From Kitasatospora aureofaciens (GTDB lineage: Bacteria > Actinomycetota > Actinomycetes > Streptomycetales > Streptomycetaceae), in the NCBI GenBank assembly GCA_000720845.1, contig JODU01000003.1, positions 1 to 64,000 of the forward strand: a stretch of DNA of 64,000 nucleotides, written 5' to 3'. Numbering within the stretch: position 1 is the stretch's first letter; each line of letters begins with the position of its first letter. The translations under genes were made by a program, and so were the position numbers. A model generated the notes under the pieces. The model worked only from the letters and a program-made list of their open reading frames with translations, had not been told where the DNA came from and made no database searches. Below are positions 16,115 to 25,544 of the stretch, piece after piece.

Positions 16115-17590
16115 ATGTCCCAAGCCAACCGTGACGTCACAGTCGTCGTGCCGTTCCGCGACGTCCAGAACTACTTCGGTGCGTTTCTGGAGTCGGTGGC
16201 CGCGCAGACGGCGCTGGCGCGTGCCCATGTGATCCTCGTCGACAACGGCAGCACCGACCAGTCGGTGGCGATCGCGAGCGAGTTCGCCGCCCGGCACGCC
16301 AACGTCGACCTGGTCGCCCAGCCCGAGGGCCGGGCCGGGGACGCGCGCAACATGGGCATGGACATGGCGACGACGCCGTACATCGTCTTCTGGGACGCCG
16401 ACGACATCGTGCCCGAGCGTTCCCTGGAAGTGCTCCGGAACACCATCGTCAAGACCAGGGCCACGGTCGTCGTGGGGCGGGAGAAGTACGTCCCCAAGCC
16501 GGTCAAGGCCCCGTGGCACAAGTACTTCGGCAAGAACGTCAAGACGGTGAGCAGCGTCGTCGACATCCCCGACCTGATCCACTCGGCGTCCTGCTGGAAC
16601 AAGATCTTCGACCTCGATCTGCTGCGGTCCCAGGGCATCCGGTTCGGAACCGGTACCGCATTCGAGGACGCCTACGTCTCCCAGCCCGCACTGCTGCTGT
16701 CGGAGCGCATCGCGCTGGTCGACGCCCCCGTCTACGAGTACCGCAGGCGCGGTGACGGCACCTCCGTCATGGACACCATCTGGGACCTCCCGCAGAACTA
16801 CGCCGACCAGTTGGTGATGCTGGAGTACCTCGCGGCGATGCGCCAGACGCTCACTCCGTACCAGCAGGAAACGCTGGAACGGTTCCTGATCCGCAGCATG
16901 CAGGGCTTCCTGCTGAGGGCACCCCACGTCTTCGGGGAAGCCGACTGCCGACAGCTCTTCGAGCGCTGCCGCACGCTCTACTGGGGGATCACGTCGGAGC
17001 AGTTCGCGCGCAGCACGCACGACACCAGGCACCGGCTCCCTTATCTCGCGCTGCACTTCGGAGACTTCGACCTCTTCTACCGTCCGGCCTCGGTGCTCGG
17101 CCCGGTCTTCGGCCGCGAGGGCGACCTCTACGTCGACTACCCGGGGACGTCGTGGGGGCTGCCGCTCACGAAGGTCACATCCGTCCCGGCCCGGATCGAG
17201 GGCATCTCCGCGGGCGACGGCGGGACGGCGGTGATCCACGGGCGCTTCTCGGTCAACGGGGTCCCGGACGAACTGCTGGCCAAGCTGGAGCTGCAGGTCT
17301 GGTTCGAACGCAGCGGGAAGACCCTTCCGGCGGTGAACCACGGGTACTCCCACGACCGCCCGGATCAGTCGGGAGCGGTCTTCAGCGTGACCGTCGATCC
17401 CCGGCAGTTCCCGGCCGGCTCCTTCCCCGTGCGCCTCGTGGTGTGCACCCGGGGCAGGGACGTCTCGCGCCCCTGCGCCGTCTCCCCGGCCCTGGCCCAG
17501 CACCCGCCCGTCAACGGATTCCACGGCCTCGCGCGGATCACTGCCGAGGGCGGGAACGCCCAACTGGTCGTCGAGTCCAGCCAGCACTGA
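16115..17590 (+). CDS. GT2-family glycosyltransferase lacking the TagF domain
   Basis: A 491-residue protein from ATG 16115, with AGGAGG 5 bp upstream. The GT-A fold is complete: VVVPFRDVQNYFGAFLESV at the N-terminus, VILVDNGSTD near 45, WDADDIVPE near 94 (DxD) and FEDAYVSQPALL near 185. The C-terminal part, about 350-470, resembles the linker domain of its two neighbours (VCTRGRDVSRPC is nearly the same as in the gene at 17641), but the gene ends before the CDP-glycerol phosphotransferase domain. It is a paralogue reduced to the sugar-transfer half. It probably adds a sugar to the same wall polymer (inference). It is 21 bp after the previous gene. Confidence 0.85.
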   Translation: MSQANRDVTVVVPFRDVQNYFGAFLESVAAQTALARAHVILVDNGSTDQSVAIASEFAARHANVDLVAQPEGRAGDARNMGMDMATTPYIVFWDADDIVPERSLEVLRNTIVKTRATVVVGREKYVPKPVKAPWHKYFGKNVKTVSSVVDIPDLIHSASCWNKIFDLDLLRSQGIRFGTGTAFEDAYVSQPALLLSERIALVDAPVYEYRRRGDGTSVMDTIWDLPQNYADQLVMLEYLAAMRQTLTPYQQETLERFLIRSMQGFLLRAPHVFGEADCRQLFERCRTLYWGITSEQFARSTHDTRHRLPYLALHFGDFDLFYRPASVLGPVFGREGDLYVDYPGTSWGLPLTKVTSVPARIEGISAGDGGTAVIHGRFSVNGVPDELLAKLELQVWFERSGKTLPAVNHGYSHDRPDQSGAVFSVTVDPRQFPAGSFPVRLVVCTRGRDVSRPCAVSPALAQHPPVNGFHGLARITAEGGNAQLVVESSQH

Positions 17591-17640
17591 TCAGAGTCCG
17601 CTCCAGAAATGGGGTATTCGTCAGAAATCAGGAGTCATTC

Positions 17641-20382
17641 GTGTTCGAACCCCTCTACGCCGTCGCCGTCGTCGTCCCCATCTTCAACGTGGAGAGATAT
17701 CTCCCGGAGTGCCTGGACTCGCTGGCCCGTCAGACGATCTTCGACCGCTGCCAGGTGGTCCTGGTCGACAACGGCAGCAGCGACAGCTCGGCCGCGATAG
17801 CGGCGGAGTTCGCGGCGCGGCACCCCAACGTGTGGGCGTTCGTACACGCGGAGGGGAAGGCCGGTGGGGCCAGGAACGCGGGCATGGACCTGGTCAGCGC
17901 CCGCTACATCACCTTCTGCGACTCCGACGACGTACTGCCCAAGGACGCCCTGGAAACCATGTGGCGGACCGCGGTCAAGGAGCGGGTGCCGCTCACCATC
18001 GGACGGATGGAGACGTTCCCGGAGGAGACCAACTGGCCCTGGCTGCGCTACTTCGGCAAGCAGGTGCAGGTGCACCCCGGAATCGAGAACATTCCGGAGA
18101 TGATCCACGGTGGAAGCGCCTGCCACAAGCTCTTCGACATCGAGTTCATCCGCGCCAACAACATCCGCTTCCGCGAAGGCGTGCACTTCGAGGACGCGTT
18201 CTTCTCGGTCCCCGCCATGCTGCTCGCGGACCGCATCGCCATGGTGCCGAGCACGGTCTACAAGTACCGCAAGCGCGCGGCCGAGGACTCCACGATGGAC
18301 AAGCTGTGGGAGCGCACGGCGAACTACTGGGATCACCTCCTTCTGGAGGAGTACCTGATGACCCTCCGCTCCCGCCTGTCCGGCCACCGGCAGGAGGTCC
18401 TCAACCGGTTCCTGGTGCGCAGCTACCAGGGGTTCGCCCTGCGCGCGCCGCAGGTCCTGCCCGAGGAGGAGCTGTTCCAGCTCTTCCAGCGTGCCCGCGC
18501 GGTCTACACACTGGTGACACCCGACGCGGTCCTGGCCTCCACCCACGACGCCCGCCACCGGGTGCCGTTCCTCGCGATGTACATGAACTGGTACGAGCTC
18601 TTCGCCCGCCCGGACCAGGCGATCGGCGGGGTGTACGGACGAGGCGGAGACCTCTACCTCGACGTGGCGGTGCCGAGCGCGCTGCTGCCGCTCACCAAGG
18701 TCTCCTCCACCAGCGTGCACGTGGAGCGGATCCAGGCGGTCCCGGAGTCCGGCGGAGTCCTCGTCGCCGGGCGGTTCGTCCTCAACGGACTCCCGATGGG
18801 CCGCCCCATGCGCAACCGACTGCAGCTGTGGGTGGAGAAGAGCGGTCAGATGGTGCCCGCGCAGCAGGTCTGGCGCAGTGACCTGATGGCCACCCGGGAC
18901 GACCTGGCCTGGGGCGGATTCGAGGCGGTCGTCCCGGCGGGCGCGCTCAAGGACGGCGAGTTCCCGCTGAAGCTGGTCTTCTGCACCTCAGGCCGTGATG
19001 TCTCGCGCCCGTGCATGACCACCACGGCGATGCTGCGCGGCGCCCGGCCCATGAAGGTCGCCGACCGCTGGGTCCTTCCCCTGTCGAAGGGCAAGGACAA
19101 CGCGGTACTGGTCGTACGGGAAGCACGGGGCCGGGACGGGGACAAGGACTGGGAGGAGTTCCTGGAGGAGCTGGACCAGGACCAGAAGAAGCGCAAGGCA
19201 CCCTTCTGGCGGGCCCGTGCCATCCGGCGGGCCACACTCCGGTTCTACCGCCGCAAGGAGATCTGGCTGATCGGAGAGCGCAGGGACACCGCGCAGGACA
19301 ACAGCCTGCACCTGTTCACGTACCTGCGTCAGCACGAGCGCCGCCGCAAGGCCTACTACATCATCGAGAAGGGCAGCGCGGACCGGGCCAAGCTGAAGCG
19401 CCTGGGGAACGTGGTGGCGCACAGCTCCTGGAAGCACAAGCTCCTCATGCTGCACGCCTCGCTGCTCATCAACGCCTACGACATCGACTCGTACATGCTC
19501 CCCGACGGCTGGGACCGCACGAAGTACCTCAAGCACCTCAACTGGCGCATCGGAGCCCGGCGGGTCTTCCTCCAGCACGGGGTCACGGACGAGGACGGCA
19601 GCAAGGCGCTGCACCGGAACCGGACCGGCGTGGACCTGGTGTTCGCGACCAGCGACCGGGAGGCCGAGTACTTCTCCGAGCACATGCACTACGGCGACCA
19701 GGCCAAGGCGCTGGGCTTCCCACGCTTCGACGCCCTCCAGCCGGACCGCGGCCGCAGGCGGGTCCTGCTGATGCCCACCTGGCGCAAGTACCTGACGATC
19801 CCCTCCTACCTCCAGCAGGACGGTGCCGACCAGGACGCGGTCGACGAGATCTTCCGGGAGTCGACCTACCGCGAGTTCATGGTGCAGCTGCTGCGTCACC
19901 CGAAGCTGATGGAGGCGCTGGAGCACTACGACTACGTGCTCGACTTCCTTCCGCACTACGAGATGCGGAACATGGTCGACGGAGTGGTGCCGGACCACCC
20001 ACGGGTGCAGCGCCTGGACCAGACGAAAGTCAGCGTGCAGACGGCGCTGCGCCAGTGCGACCTGTTCATCACCGACTGGTCCTCGGTCCACTTCGACATG
20101 GCCTACCTCGGCACGCCGCTCGTCTACGCCCGGTTCGACCCGGACGAGTACTGGGCGAAGCACGCCCGGAAGGGGTACTTCGAGGCCGCGTATGACGGGT
20201 TCGGGCCGGTGTGCGGCAACGTCGAGGAAGTGGTGACCGAAGTGATCCGCTACCTCAGCAACGGGTGTGTCCGCGAGCCGGAGTACGACTACCGGGCGCG
20301 CGCCTTCTTCGCCTTCGAGGACCGCAACAACTGCGCCCGCGCGACGGCCGCCATCGCCGAGCTCGCCGCGTCCGACGGCTAG
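17641..20382 (+). CDS. bifunctional GT2 / CDP-glycerol:glycerophosphate glycerophosphotransferase
   Basis: A 913-residue bifunctional enzyme from GTG 17641 (GGAG 6 bp upstream). The N-terminal GT2 domain (1 to about 330) has AVVVPIFNVERYLPECLDSL, VVLVDNGSSDSS and the DxD-type CDSDDVLPK. A linker domain follows (about 345-480). The TagF-like domain (about 540-900) has HSSWKHKLLMLHAS, QHGVTDEDGSKALHRN, LGFPRFDALQP, LLMPTWRKYL, LPHYEMRNMV and ITDWSSVHFDMAYLGTP. It likely builds a poly(glycerol-phosphate) wall teichoic-acid-type polymer and decorates it with sugar at the inner face of the membrane. It is the only complete bifunctional copy of the three tandem genes. A strong hairpin terminator follows. 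Confidence 0.9.
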   Translation: MFEPLYAVAVVVPIFNVERYLPECLDSLARQTIFDRCQVVLVDNGSSDSSAAIAAEFAARHPNVWAFVHAEGKAGGARNAGMDLVSARYITFCDSDDVLPKDALETMWRTAVKERVPLTIGRMETFPEETNWPWLRYFGKQVQVHPGIENIPEMIHGGSACHKLFDIEFIRANNIRFREGVHFEDAFFSVPAMLLADRIAMVPSTVYKYRKRAAEDSTMDKLWERTANYWDHLLLEEYLMTLRSRLSGHRQEVLNRFLVRSYQGFALRAPQVLPEEELFQLFQRARAVYTLVTPDAVLASTHDARHRVPFLAMYMNWYELFARPDQAIGGVYGRGGDLYLDVAVPSALLPLTKVSSTSVHVERIQAVPESGGVLVAGRFVLNGLPMGRPMRNRLQLWVEKSGQMVPAQQVWRSDLMATRDDLAWGGFEAVVPAGALKDGEFPLKLVFCTSGRDVSRPCMTTTAMLRGARPMKVADRWVLPLSKGKDNAVLVVREARGRDGDKDWEEFLEELDQDQKKRKAPFWRARAIRRATLRFYRRKEIWLIGERRDTAQDNSLHLFTYLRQHERRRKAYYIIEKGSADRAKLKRLGNVVAHSSWKHKLLMLHASLLINAYDIDSYMLPDGWDRTKYLKHLNWRIGARRVFLQHGVTDEDGSKALHRNRTGVDLVFATSDREAEYFSEHMHYGDQAKALGFPRFDALQPDRGRRRVLLMPTWRKYLTIPSYLQQDGADQDAVDEIFRESTYREFMVQLLRHPKLMEALEHYDYVLDFLPHYEMRNMVDGVVPDHPRVQRLDQTKVSVQTALRQCDLFITDWSSVHFDMAYLGTPLVYARFDPDEYWAKHARKGYFEAAYDGFGPVCGNVEEVVTEVIRYLSNGCVREPEYDYRARAFFAFEDRNNCARATAAIAELAASDG

Positions 20383-20407
20383 GACCGACGAAAGGCGAAA
20401 GACGAAA

Positions 20408-20461
20408 GGGGCGTGGGGCGCCCGCGACCGGCCTTGGCCGGTCGCGGGCGCCCCACGCCCC
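20408..20461. terminator. bidirectional hairpin terminator
   Basis: A perfect 26-bp stem (20408-20433 paired with 20436-20461) with a 2-nt apical spacer TT. It sits between the convergent GT operon (ends 20382) and the fadB-like gene (ends 20478), so it can serve both. The 5' flank ACGAAAGG gives an A-run on one side only. Confidence 0.85.
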
Positions 20462-20477
20462 TTCGGGGACGGGCCGG

Positions 20478-22607
20478 TTACGCCGGCACGCTCGCCACGC
20501 CCTGCTCCAGGAACCGCTTCCCGTTCACCCGCTCGGAGACGCCCTCGCGGTCCAGGTACGGCGTGATGCCGCCCAGGTGGAAGGGCCAGCCGGCGCCGGT
20601 GATCAGGCAGAGGTCGATGTCCTGGGCCTCGGCGACGACGCCCTCGTCGAGCATCAGGCCGATCTCCTGCGCCACCGCGTCGAGCACCCGGGCCCGCACC
20701 TGCTCCTCGGACAGGACGGTGTCGCCCTGCTTCAGCAGCGCGGCGACCTCCGGGTCCAGCTCGGGCTTGCCGCTGTCGTAGACGTAGAAGCCGCGCTTGC
20801 CCGCCTCGACGACCGCCTTGAGGTTCGGGGAGACCGTGAAGCGCTCCGGGAAGGCCCGGTTGAGGGTCTCCGAGACGTGCAGGCCGATCGCCGGGCCGAC
20901 CAGCTCCAGCAGGACCAGCGGGGACATCGGCAGGCCGAGGGGCTCGACCGCCTTCTCCGCCACCGGCACCGGGGTGCCCTCGTCGATGACGTTCTGGATC
21001 TCGCCCATGAAGCGGGTCAGGATGCGGTTGACCACGAACGCCGGGGCGTCCTTGACCAGCACCGCGGTCTTCTTCAGCTTCTTGGCGACGCCGAACGCCG
21101 TGGCCAGCGAGGCCTCGTCGGTCTGCTCGCCGCGGACGATCTCCAGGAGGGGGAGGATCGCGACCGGGTTGAAGAAGTGGAAGCCGACGACCCGCTCGGG
21201 GTGCTTGAGCTTCGACGCCATCTCCGAGACGGAGAGGGAGGAGGTGTTCGTCGCCAGGATCGCGTGGGCCGGGGCGACCGCCTCGACCTCCGCGAAGACC
21301 TTCTGCTTGACGCCCATCTCCTCGAACACGGCCTCGATGACGAAGTCCGCGTCCGCGAAGCCCTCGGCCTTGTCCAGGACGCCGGAGACGAGGGCCTTCA
21401 GCCGGTTCGCCTTGTCCTGGTTGATGCGGCCCTTGCCGAGCAGCTTGTCGATCTCGGCGTGGACGTAGCCCACTCCCTTGTCGACGCGCTCCTGGTCGAT
21501 GTCGGTCAGCACGACCGGGACCTCCAGGCGGCGCAGGAAGAGCAGCGCGAGCTGGGAGGCCATCAGGCCGGCGCCGACCACGCCCACCTTCGTCACCGGG
21601 CGGGCCAGCGACTTGTCCGGCGCACCCGCCGGGCGCTTGCCGCGCTTCTGGACCAGGTTGAAGGCGTAGATGCCGGAGCGCAGTTCGCCGCCCATGATGA
21701 GGTCGGCGAGGGCCTGGTCCTCGGCGTCGTAACCCTGCTGGAGGTCCCCGCTCTTGGCGGCGGCGATGATGTCCAGGGCGCGGTAGGCGGCCGGGGCGGC
21801 GCCGTGCACCTTGCCGTCGGCGATGAAGCGGCCCCTGGCGACGGCCTGGTCCCAGGCCTCGCCGCGGTCGATCAGCGGACGCTCGACGGTGATCTCGCCC
21901 TTGAGGACGGACGCCGTCCAGATCAGCGACTGCTCCAGGAAGTCCGCGCCCTCGAAGATCGCGTCCGCGATGCCGAGTTCGTGGACCTGCGCGCCCTTGA
22001 GCTGCTTGTTCTGGTTCAGGCTGTTCTCGATGATGACCGAGACGGCCTTGTCGGCGCCGATCAGGTTCGGCAGCAGCGTGCAGCCGCCCCAGCCGGGGAC
22101 CAGGCCGAGGAAGACCTCGGGGAGGGAGAACGCGGGGAGGGCCGCCGACACCGTGCGGTAGGTGCAGTGCAGGCCGATCTCCACGCCGCCGCCCATGGCC
22201 GCGCCGTTGTAGTACGCGAACGACGGCACCGCGAGGTTCGCCAGGCGCTTGAGGACGTCGTGGCCGCCCTTGCCGATGGCCAGCGCGTCCTCGTGCCGCT
22301 TCAGCAGCTCGACGCCCTTGAGGTCGGCGCCGACGGCGAAGATGAACGGCTTGCCGGTGACGCCGACGCCGACGATGTCGCCGTCCGCGGCCTCCTTCTC
22401 GACCTGGTCGAGGGCGGCGTCGATGTTCGCCAGCGACTGCGGGCCGAGCGTGGTCGGCTTGGTGTGGTCGTGACCGTTGTCCAGGGTGATCAGGGCGAAG
22501 CGCCCGGCGCCCAGGGGCAGGTCGAAGTGGCGTACGTGCGCCTGTGTGACGACCTCGCCGGGGAACAGCTCGGCCGCACCCTTCAGCAGCTCTGCGGTGG
22601 TGCTCAC
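20478..22607 (-). CDS. FadB-like 3-hydroxyacyl-CoA dehydrogenase / enoyl-CoA hydratase
   Basis: A 709-residue fused beta-oxidation enzyme from GTG 22607. The crotonase domain occupies about residues 1-250 (GKPFIFAVGADLKGVELL, and YYNGAAMGGGVEIGLHCTYR forming the oxyanion hole). The NAD-binding dehydrogenase domain starts near residue 330 with VGVVGAGLMASQLALLFLRR. The HAD C-terminal domain follows (FVVNRILTRFMGEI, LGLPMSPLVLLELVGPAIG). It hydrates enoyl-CoA and oxidises the 3-hydroxyacyl-CoA. The start overlaps the thiolase stop by 4 nt (GTGA), so the two steps are made together. Confidence 0.93.
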   Translation of the reverse strand: MSTTAELLKGAAELFPGEVVTQAHVRHFDLPLGAGRFALITLDNGHDHTKPTTLGPQSLANIDAALDQVEKEAADGDIVGVGVTGKPFIFAVGADLKGVELLKRHEDALAIGKGGHDVLKRLANLAVPSFAYYNGAAMGGGVEIGLHCTYRTVSAALPAFSLPEVFLGLVPGWGGCTLLPNLIGADKAVSVIIENSLNQNKQLKGAQVHELGIADAIFEGADFLEQSLIWTASVLKGEITVERPLIDRGEAWDQAVARGRFIADGKVHGAAPAAYRALDIIAAAKSGDLQQGYDAEDQALADLIMGGELRSGIYAFNLVQKRGKRPAGAPDKSLARPVTKVGVVGAGLMASQLALLFLRRLEVPVVLTDIDQERVDKGVGYVHAEIDKLLGKGRINQDKANRLKALVSGVLDKAEGFADADFVIEAVFEEMGVKQKVFAEVEAVAPAHAILATNTSSLSVSEMASKLKHPERVVGFHFFNPVAILPLLEIVRGEQTDEASLATAFGVAKKLKKTAVLVKDAPAFVVNRILTRFMGEIQNVIDEGTPVPVAEKAVEPLGLPMSPLVLLELVGPAIGLHVSETLNRAFPERFTVSPNLKAVVEAGKRGFYVYDSGKPELDPEVAALLKQGDTVLSEEQVRARVLDAVAQEIGLMLDEGVVAEAQDIDLCLITGAGWPFHLGGITPYLDREGVSERVNGKRFLEQGVASVPA

Positions 22608-23821
22608 TTGTCCCCCTCGAAGTGCGGGTTCTCCCAGATGACCGTCGCGCCCATGCCGAAGCCGACGCACATGGTGGTCAGGCCGTAGCGGACGTTCGGC
22701 TGTTCCTCGAACTGGCGGGCCAGCTGGGTCATAAGGCGGACGCCCGACGAGGCCAGCGGGTGACCGAAGGCGATGGCGCCGCCGTACTGGTTGACGCGCG
22801 CGTCGTCGTCGGCGATGCCGTAGTGCTCCAGGAAGGCGAGGACCTGGACGGCGAAGGCCTCGTTGATCTCGAACAGGCCGATGTCGTCGATGGACAGCCC
22901 GGCCTGGGCCAGGGCCTTCTCCGTCGCCGGGATCGGGCCGTAGCCCATGACCTCCGGCTCGACGCCCGCGAAGGAGTACGCGACCAGGCGCATCTTCACG
23001 GGGAGGTTGTTCTCGCGGGCGAAGTCCTCGCTCGCGATGAGGGAGGCGGTCGCGCCGTCGTTCAGACCGGCCGCGTTGCCCGCGGTGACCCGGCCGTGCA
23101 CGCGGAACGGCGTCTTCAGGCCCGCCAGGTTCTCCAGCGTGGTGCCCGGACGCATCGGCTCGTCGGCGGTGACCAGGCCCCAGCCCGTCTCACCGGCCTC
23201 CTCGTTGGTGCGGCGCACCGAGACCGGCACCAGGTCCGCCTGGATCTGGCCGTTGGCGTACGCCTTGGCGGCCTTCTCCTGCGAGCGCACGGCGTACTCG
23301 TCGGCGCGCCGCTTGGTGATGCTCGGGTAGCGGTCGTGCAGGTTCTCGGCGGTCATGCCCATGAACAGGGCGGACTCGTCGACCAGCTTCTCGCTGACGA
23401 ACCGCGGGTTCGGGTCCACGCCCTCGCCCATCGGGTGGCGGCCCATGTGCTCGACACCGCCCGCGATGGCGACGTCGTACGCGCCGAAGGCCACGGAACC
23501 GGCCACGGTGGTGACGGCGGTCAGGGCGCCCGCGCACATGCGGTCGATGGAGTAGCCGGGGACCGAGGTGGGCAGGCCCGCCAGGATGCCGGCGGTACGG
23601 CCGATGGTCAGGCCCTGGTCGCCGATCTGCGTGGTCGCGGCGACGGCGACCTCGTCGATCTTCTTGGGGTCGAGACCGGGGTTGCGGCGCAGCAGCTCCC
23701 GGATCGCCTTCACGACCAGGTCGTCGGCGCGGGTCTCGTGGTAGATGCCCTTCGGGCCCGCCTTGCCGAACGGGGTGCGGACGCCGTCGACGAAGACGAC
23801 GTCCCTGACGGTACGAGGCAC
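22604..23821 (-). CDS. acetyl-CoA C-acyltransferase (3-ketoacyl-CoA thiolase)
   Basis: A 405-residue thiolase from GTG 23821, preceded by GGAGGAGA. The nucleophilic cysteine is in IDRMCAGALTAV near residue 90. The GHPLASSG histidine motif (FGHPLASSGVRL) and the second catalytic cysteine (TMCVGFGMGA) are near the C-terminus. It cleaves 3-ketoacyl-CoA in the last step of beta-oxidation. It is the first gene of a fadA-fadB operon. A perfect 16-bp palindrome lies 50 bp upstream of the start and is a likely operator. Confidence 0.93.
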   Translation of the reverse strand: MPRTVRDVVFVDGVRTPFGKAGPKGIYHETRADDLVVKAIRELLRRNPGLDPKKIDEVAVAATTQIGDQGLTIGRTAGILAGLPTSVPGYSIDRMCAGALTAVTTVAGSVAFGAYDVAIAGGVEHMGRHPMGEGVDPNPRFVSEKLVDESALFMGMTAENLHDRYPSITKRRADEYAVRSQEKAAKAYANGQIQADLVPVSVRRTNEEAGETGWGLVTADEPMRPGTTLENLAGLKTPFRVHGRVTAGNAAGLNDGATASLIASEDFARENNLPVKMRLVAYSFAGVEPEVMGYGPIPATEKALAQAGLSIDDIGLFEINEAFAVQVLAFLEHYGIADDDARVNQYGGAIAFGHPLASSGVRLMTQLARQFEEQPNVRYGLTTMCVGFGMGATVIWENPHFEGDK

Positions 23822-23870
23822 GATGGCTCTCCTCCAGGGTGCGGGATGGCACTGCTGCGGCACGCATGCA

Positions 23871-23886
23871 CTGAGCGCGCGCTCAG
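23871..23886. promoter_or_regulatory. 16-bp perfect palindrome upstream of the thiolase gene
   Basis: CTGAGCGCGCGCTCAG is a perfect palindrome 50-65 bp upstream of the thiolase GTG. A second, weaker inverted repeat, TACT-TATG-AGTA, lies at about 23894-23905. The first has the size and symmetry of a TetR-family operator, which is usual for fatty-acid degradation genes. No such regulator gene is adjacent, so the binding protein is unknown. Confidence 0.55.
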
Positions 23887-24060
23887 GCCCATGCTACTTA
23901 TGAGTAACGTAGCTGCCCAGTCCCCCCGGCCGGAGCGGCGAAGGTCACACCGTCCGTCACACCACCGGAGGACCGGTCACCGGGCCCCCGCTCCGTGACT
24001 CCCCCCCGGGACCGCCCTCGGAACCGCCGCCTGGACCTTGGCCGGAATCCGCCGCTCCCG

Positions 24061-25347
24061 CTACGACGCCTCCTGGGTCAGCGCCGCCACCAGCACCGGT
24101 GTCACCTGCTCCACCTGCCAGGGCCGGGCGCCGTGTCCGGCGAGGGCCGCGGCCACGGACTCGGCGTCGACGGTCGCGGGCGGTTCCCAGCAGACCCGGC
24201 GCACCGTGTCCGGCGTGATCAGGTTCTCCTGGGGCATGCCCAGCCGCTCGGCCAGCGCCGTCACCGCCGCGCGCGCCGCGGTCAGCCGGGCCGCGGCGGC
24301 CGGGTCCTTGTCGGCCCAGGCCCGCGGCGGCGGAGGGCCGGTCACCGGCTGGCCGGGCTGCGGCAGCTGCGACTCGGACAGCGCCCTGGCCCGGTCGACC
24401 GACACCTGCCACTGCTCCAGCTGCCGGCGGTTCACCCGCCCGAAGCCGTTCAGCGCCGCCAGCGCGTGCGCGTTGGCCGGCAGCGCGAGCGCGGCCTCGA
24501 CGATGGCCGCGTCCCCGAGCACCTTGCCGGGGGAGACGTCCCGGCGCTGCGCGATCCGGTCCCGGGCCTGCCACAGCTCCCGCACCACGGCGAGCTGACG
24601 GCGCCTGCGCACCTTGTGCATGCCGGACGTACGCCGCCACGGGTCCTTGCGAGGCTCGGGGGGCGGGGCCGACGCGATCGCGTGGAACTCCTGGCGGGCC
24701 CACTCCAGCTTGCCCTGGCGGTCCAGCTCCTTCTCCAGGGCGTCGCGCAGGTCGACCAGCAGCTCCACGTCGAGCGCGGCGTAGCGCAGCCAGGGCTCGG
24801 GCAGCGGGCGCGTCGACCAGTCGACGGCCGAGTGGCCCTTCTCCAGCACGAAGCCCAGGACGTTCTCCACCATCGCGCCGAGGCCGACGCGCGGGAACCC
24901 GGCGAGCCGCCCGGCCAGCTCGGTGTCGAAGATGCGGGTGGGCACCATCCCTATTTCCCGCAGGCACGGCAGGTCCTGGGTGGCCGCGTGCAGCACCCAC
25001 TCCGCGTCGGCGATCGCCGCGCCGAGACCGGAGAGATCCGGACAGGCCACCGGGTCGATCAGCGCCGTGCCCGCGCCCGCGCGGCGCAGCTGCACCAGGT
25101 ACGCGCGCTGGCCGTAGCGGTATCCGGAGGCGCGCTCGGCGTCGACGGCGACGGGGCCGCTCCCGGCGGCGAAGGCGGCGGTCACCTCGGCGAGGGCGTC
25201 CGCGTCGGCGATCACCGGCGGAATGCCCTCGCGTGGTTCGAGCAAGGGGATCGGCGCCTGACTCGCAGAAGATCCGGCGTCGTCCGGAGGGGCGCCTCCG
25301 GTGGTTCGCAGTGGACGGTCTGCTGCGGTTTCGTGGGCGTCGGTCAC
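24061..25347 (-). CDS. rnd: RNase D-like 3'-5' exoribonuclease with HRDC domain
   Basis: A 428-residue protein from GTG 25347. The DEDD exonuclease domain (about 50-220) shows PVAVDAERASGYRYGQRAYL (motif I, D-x-E), LHAATQDLPCLRE (motif II, with Asp) and YAALDVELLVDLRDAL (motif III, Y-x3-D). An HRDC nucleic-acid-binding domain follows (about 245-310: QLAVVRELWQARDRIAQRRD). It trims structured RNA 3' ends. The first ~40 residues are low complexity. It lies on the same strand as the fad operon but 240 bp away. Confidence 0.88.
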   Translation of the reverse strand: MTDAHETAADRPLRTTGGAPPDDAGSSASQAPIPLLEPREGIPPVIADADALAEVTAAFAAGSGPVAVDAERASGYRYGQRAYLVQLRRAGAGTALIDPVACPDLSGLGAAIADAEWVLHAATQDLPCLREIGMVPTRIFDTELAGRLAGFPRVGLGAMVENVLGFVLEKGHSAVDWSTRPLPEPWLRYAALDVELLVDLRDALEKELDRQGKLEWARQEFHAIASAPPPEPRKDPWRRTSGMHKVRRRRQLAVVRELWQARDRIAQRRDVSPGKVLGDAAIVEAALALPANAHALAALNGFGRVNRRQLEQWQVSVDRARALSESQLPQPGQPVTGPPPPRAWADKDPAAAARLTAARAAVTALAERLGMPQENLITPDTVRRVCWEPPATVDAESVAAALAGHGARPWQVEQVTPVLVAALTQEAS

Positions 25348-25373
25348 CTGTCAAGGGTATCGGTGGATCGACC

Positions 25374-25407
25374 GAGCCCGCCGACGGAACGTTCCGTCGG
25401 CGGGCTC
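25374..25407. terminator. 34-bp perfect palindrome, probable terminator
   Basis: GAGCCCGCCGACGGAA is followed by CG and then its exact complement, ending GGGCTC at 25407: 34 bp without a mismatch. It is located 27 bp upstream of the rnd GTG and 137 bp downstream of the response-regulator stop. It most likely ends the upstream transcript before rnd begins. Confidence 0.75.
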
Positions 25408-25544
25408 CGGGGGGTCGTAAACCAGTCAGGTCGGTGAAAGATCCGCTTCAGGGGGCGGCGGTGGGGAGTGGGGAACAGGGGGAGTGGGGGAGCGGGAAGG
25501 GGGAGTGGGCCGGGCGAGCGGGCCGGGCGTGCGGAGCGGGGCGG

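Noticed and set aside
13244..17587. An uninterrupted 1447-codon antisense frame across the glycosyltransferase genes
   Set aside because: Its product is a low-complexity shadow caused by GC-rich third positions of the sense genes. It has no domain, and the sense frames carry clear motifs.
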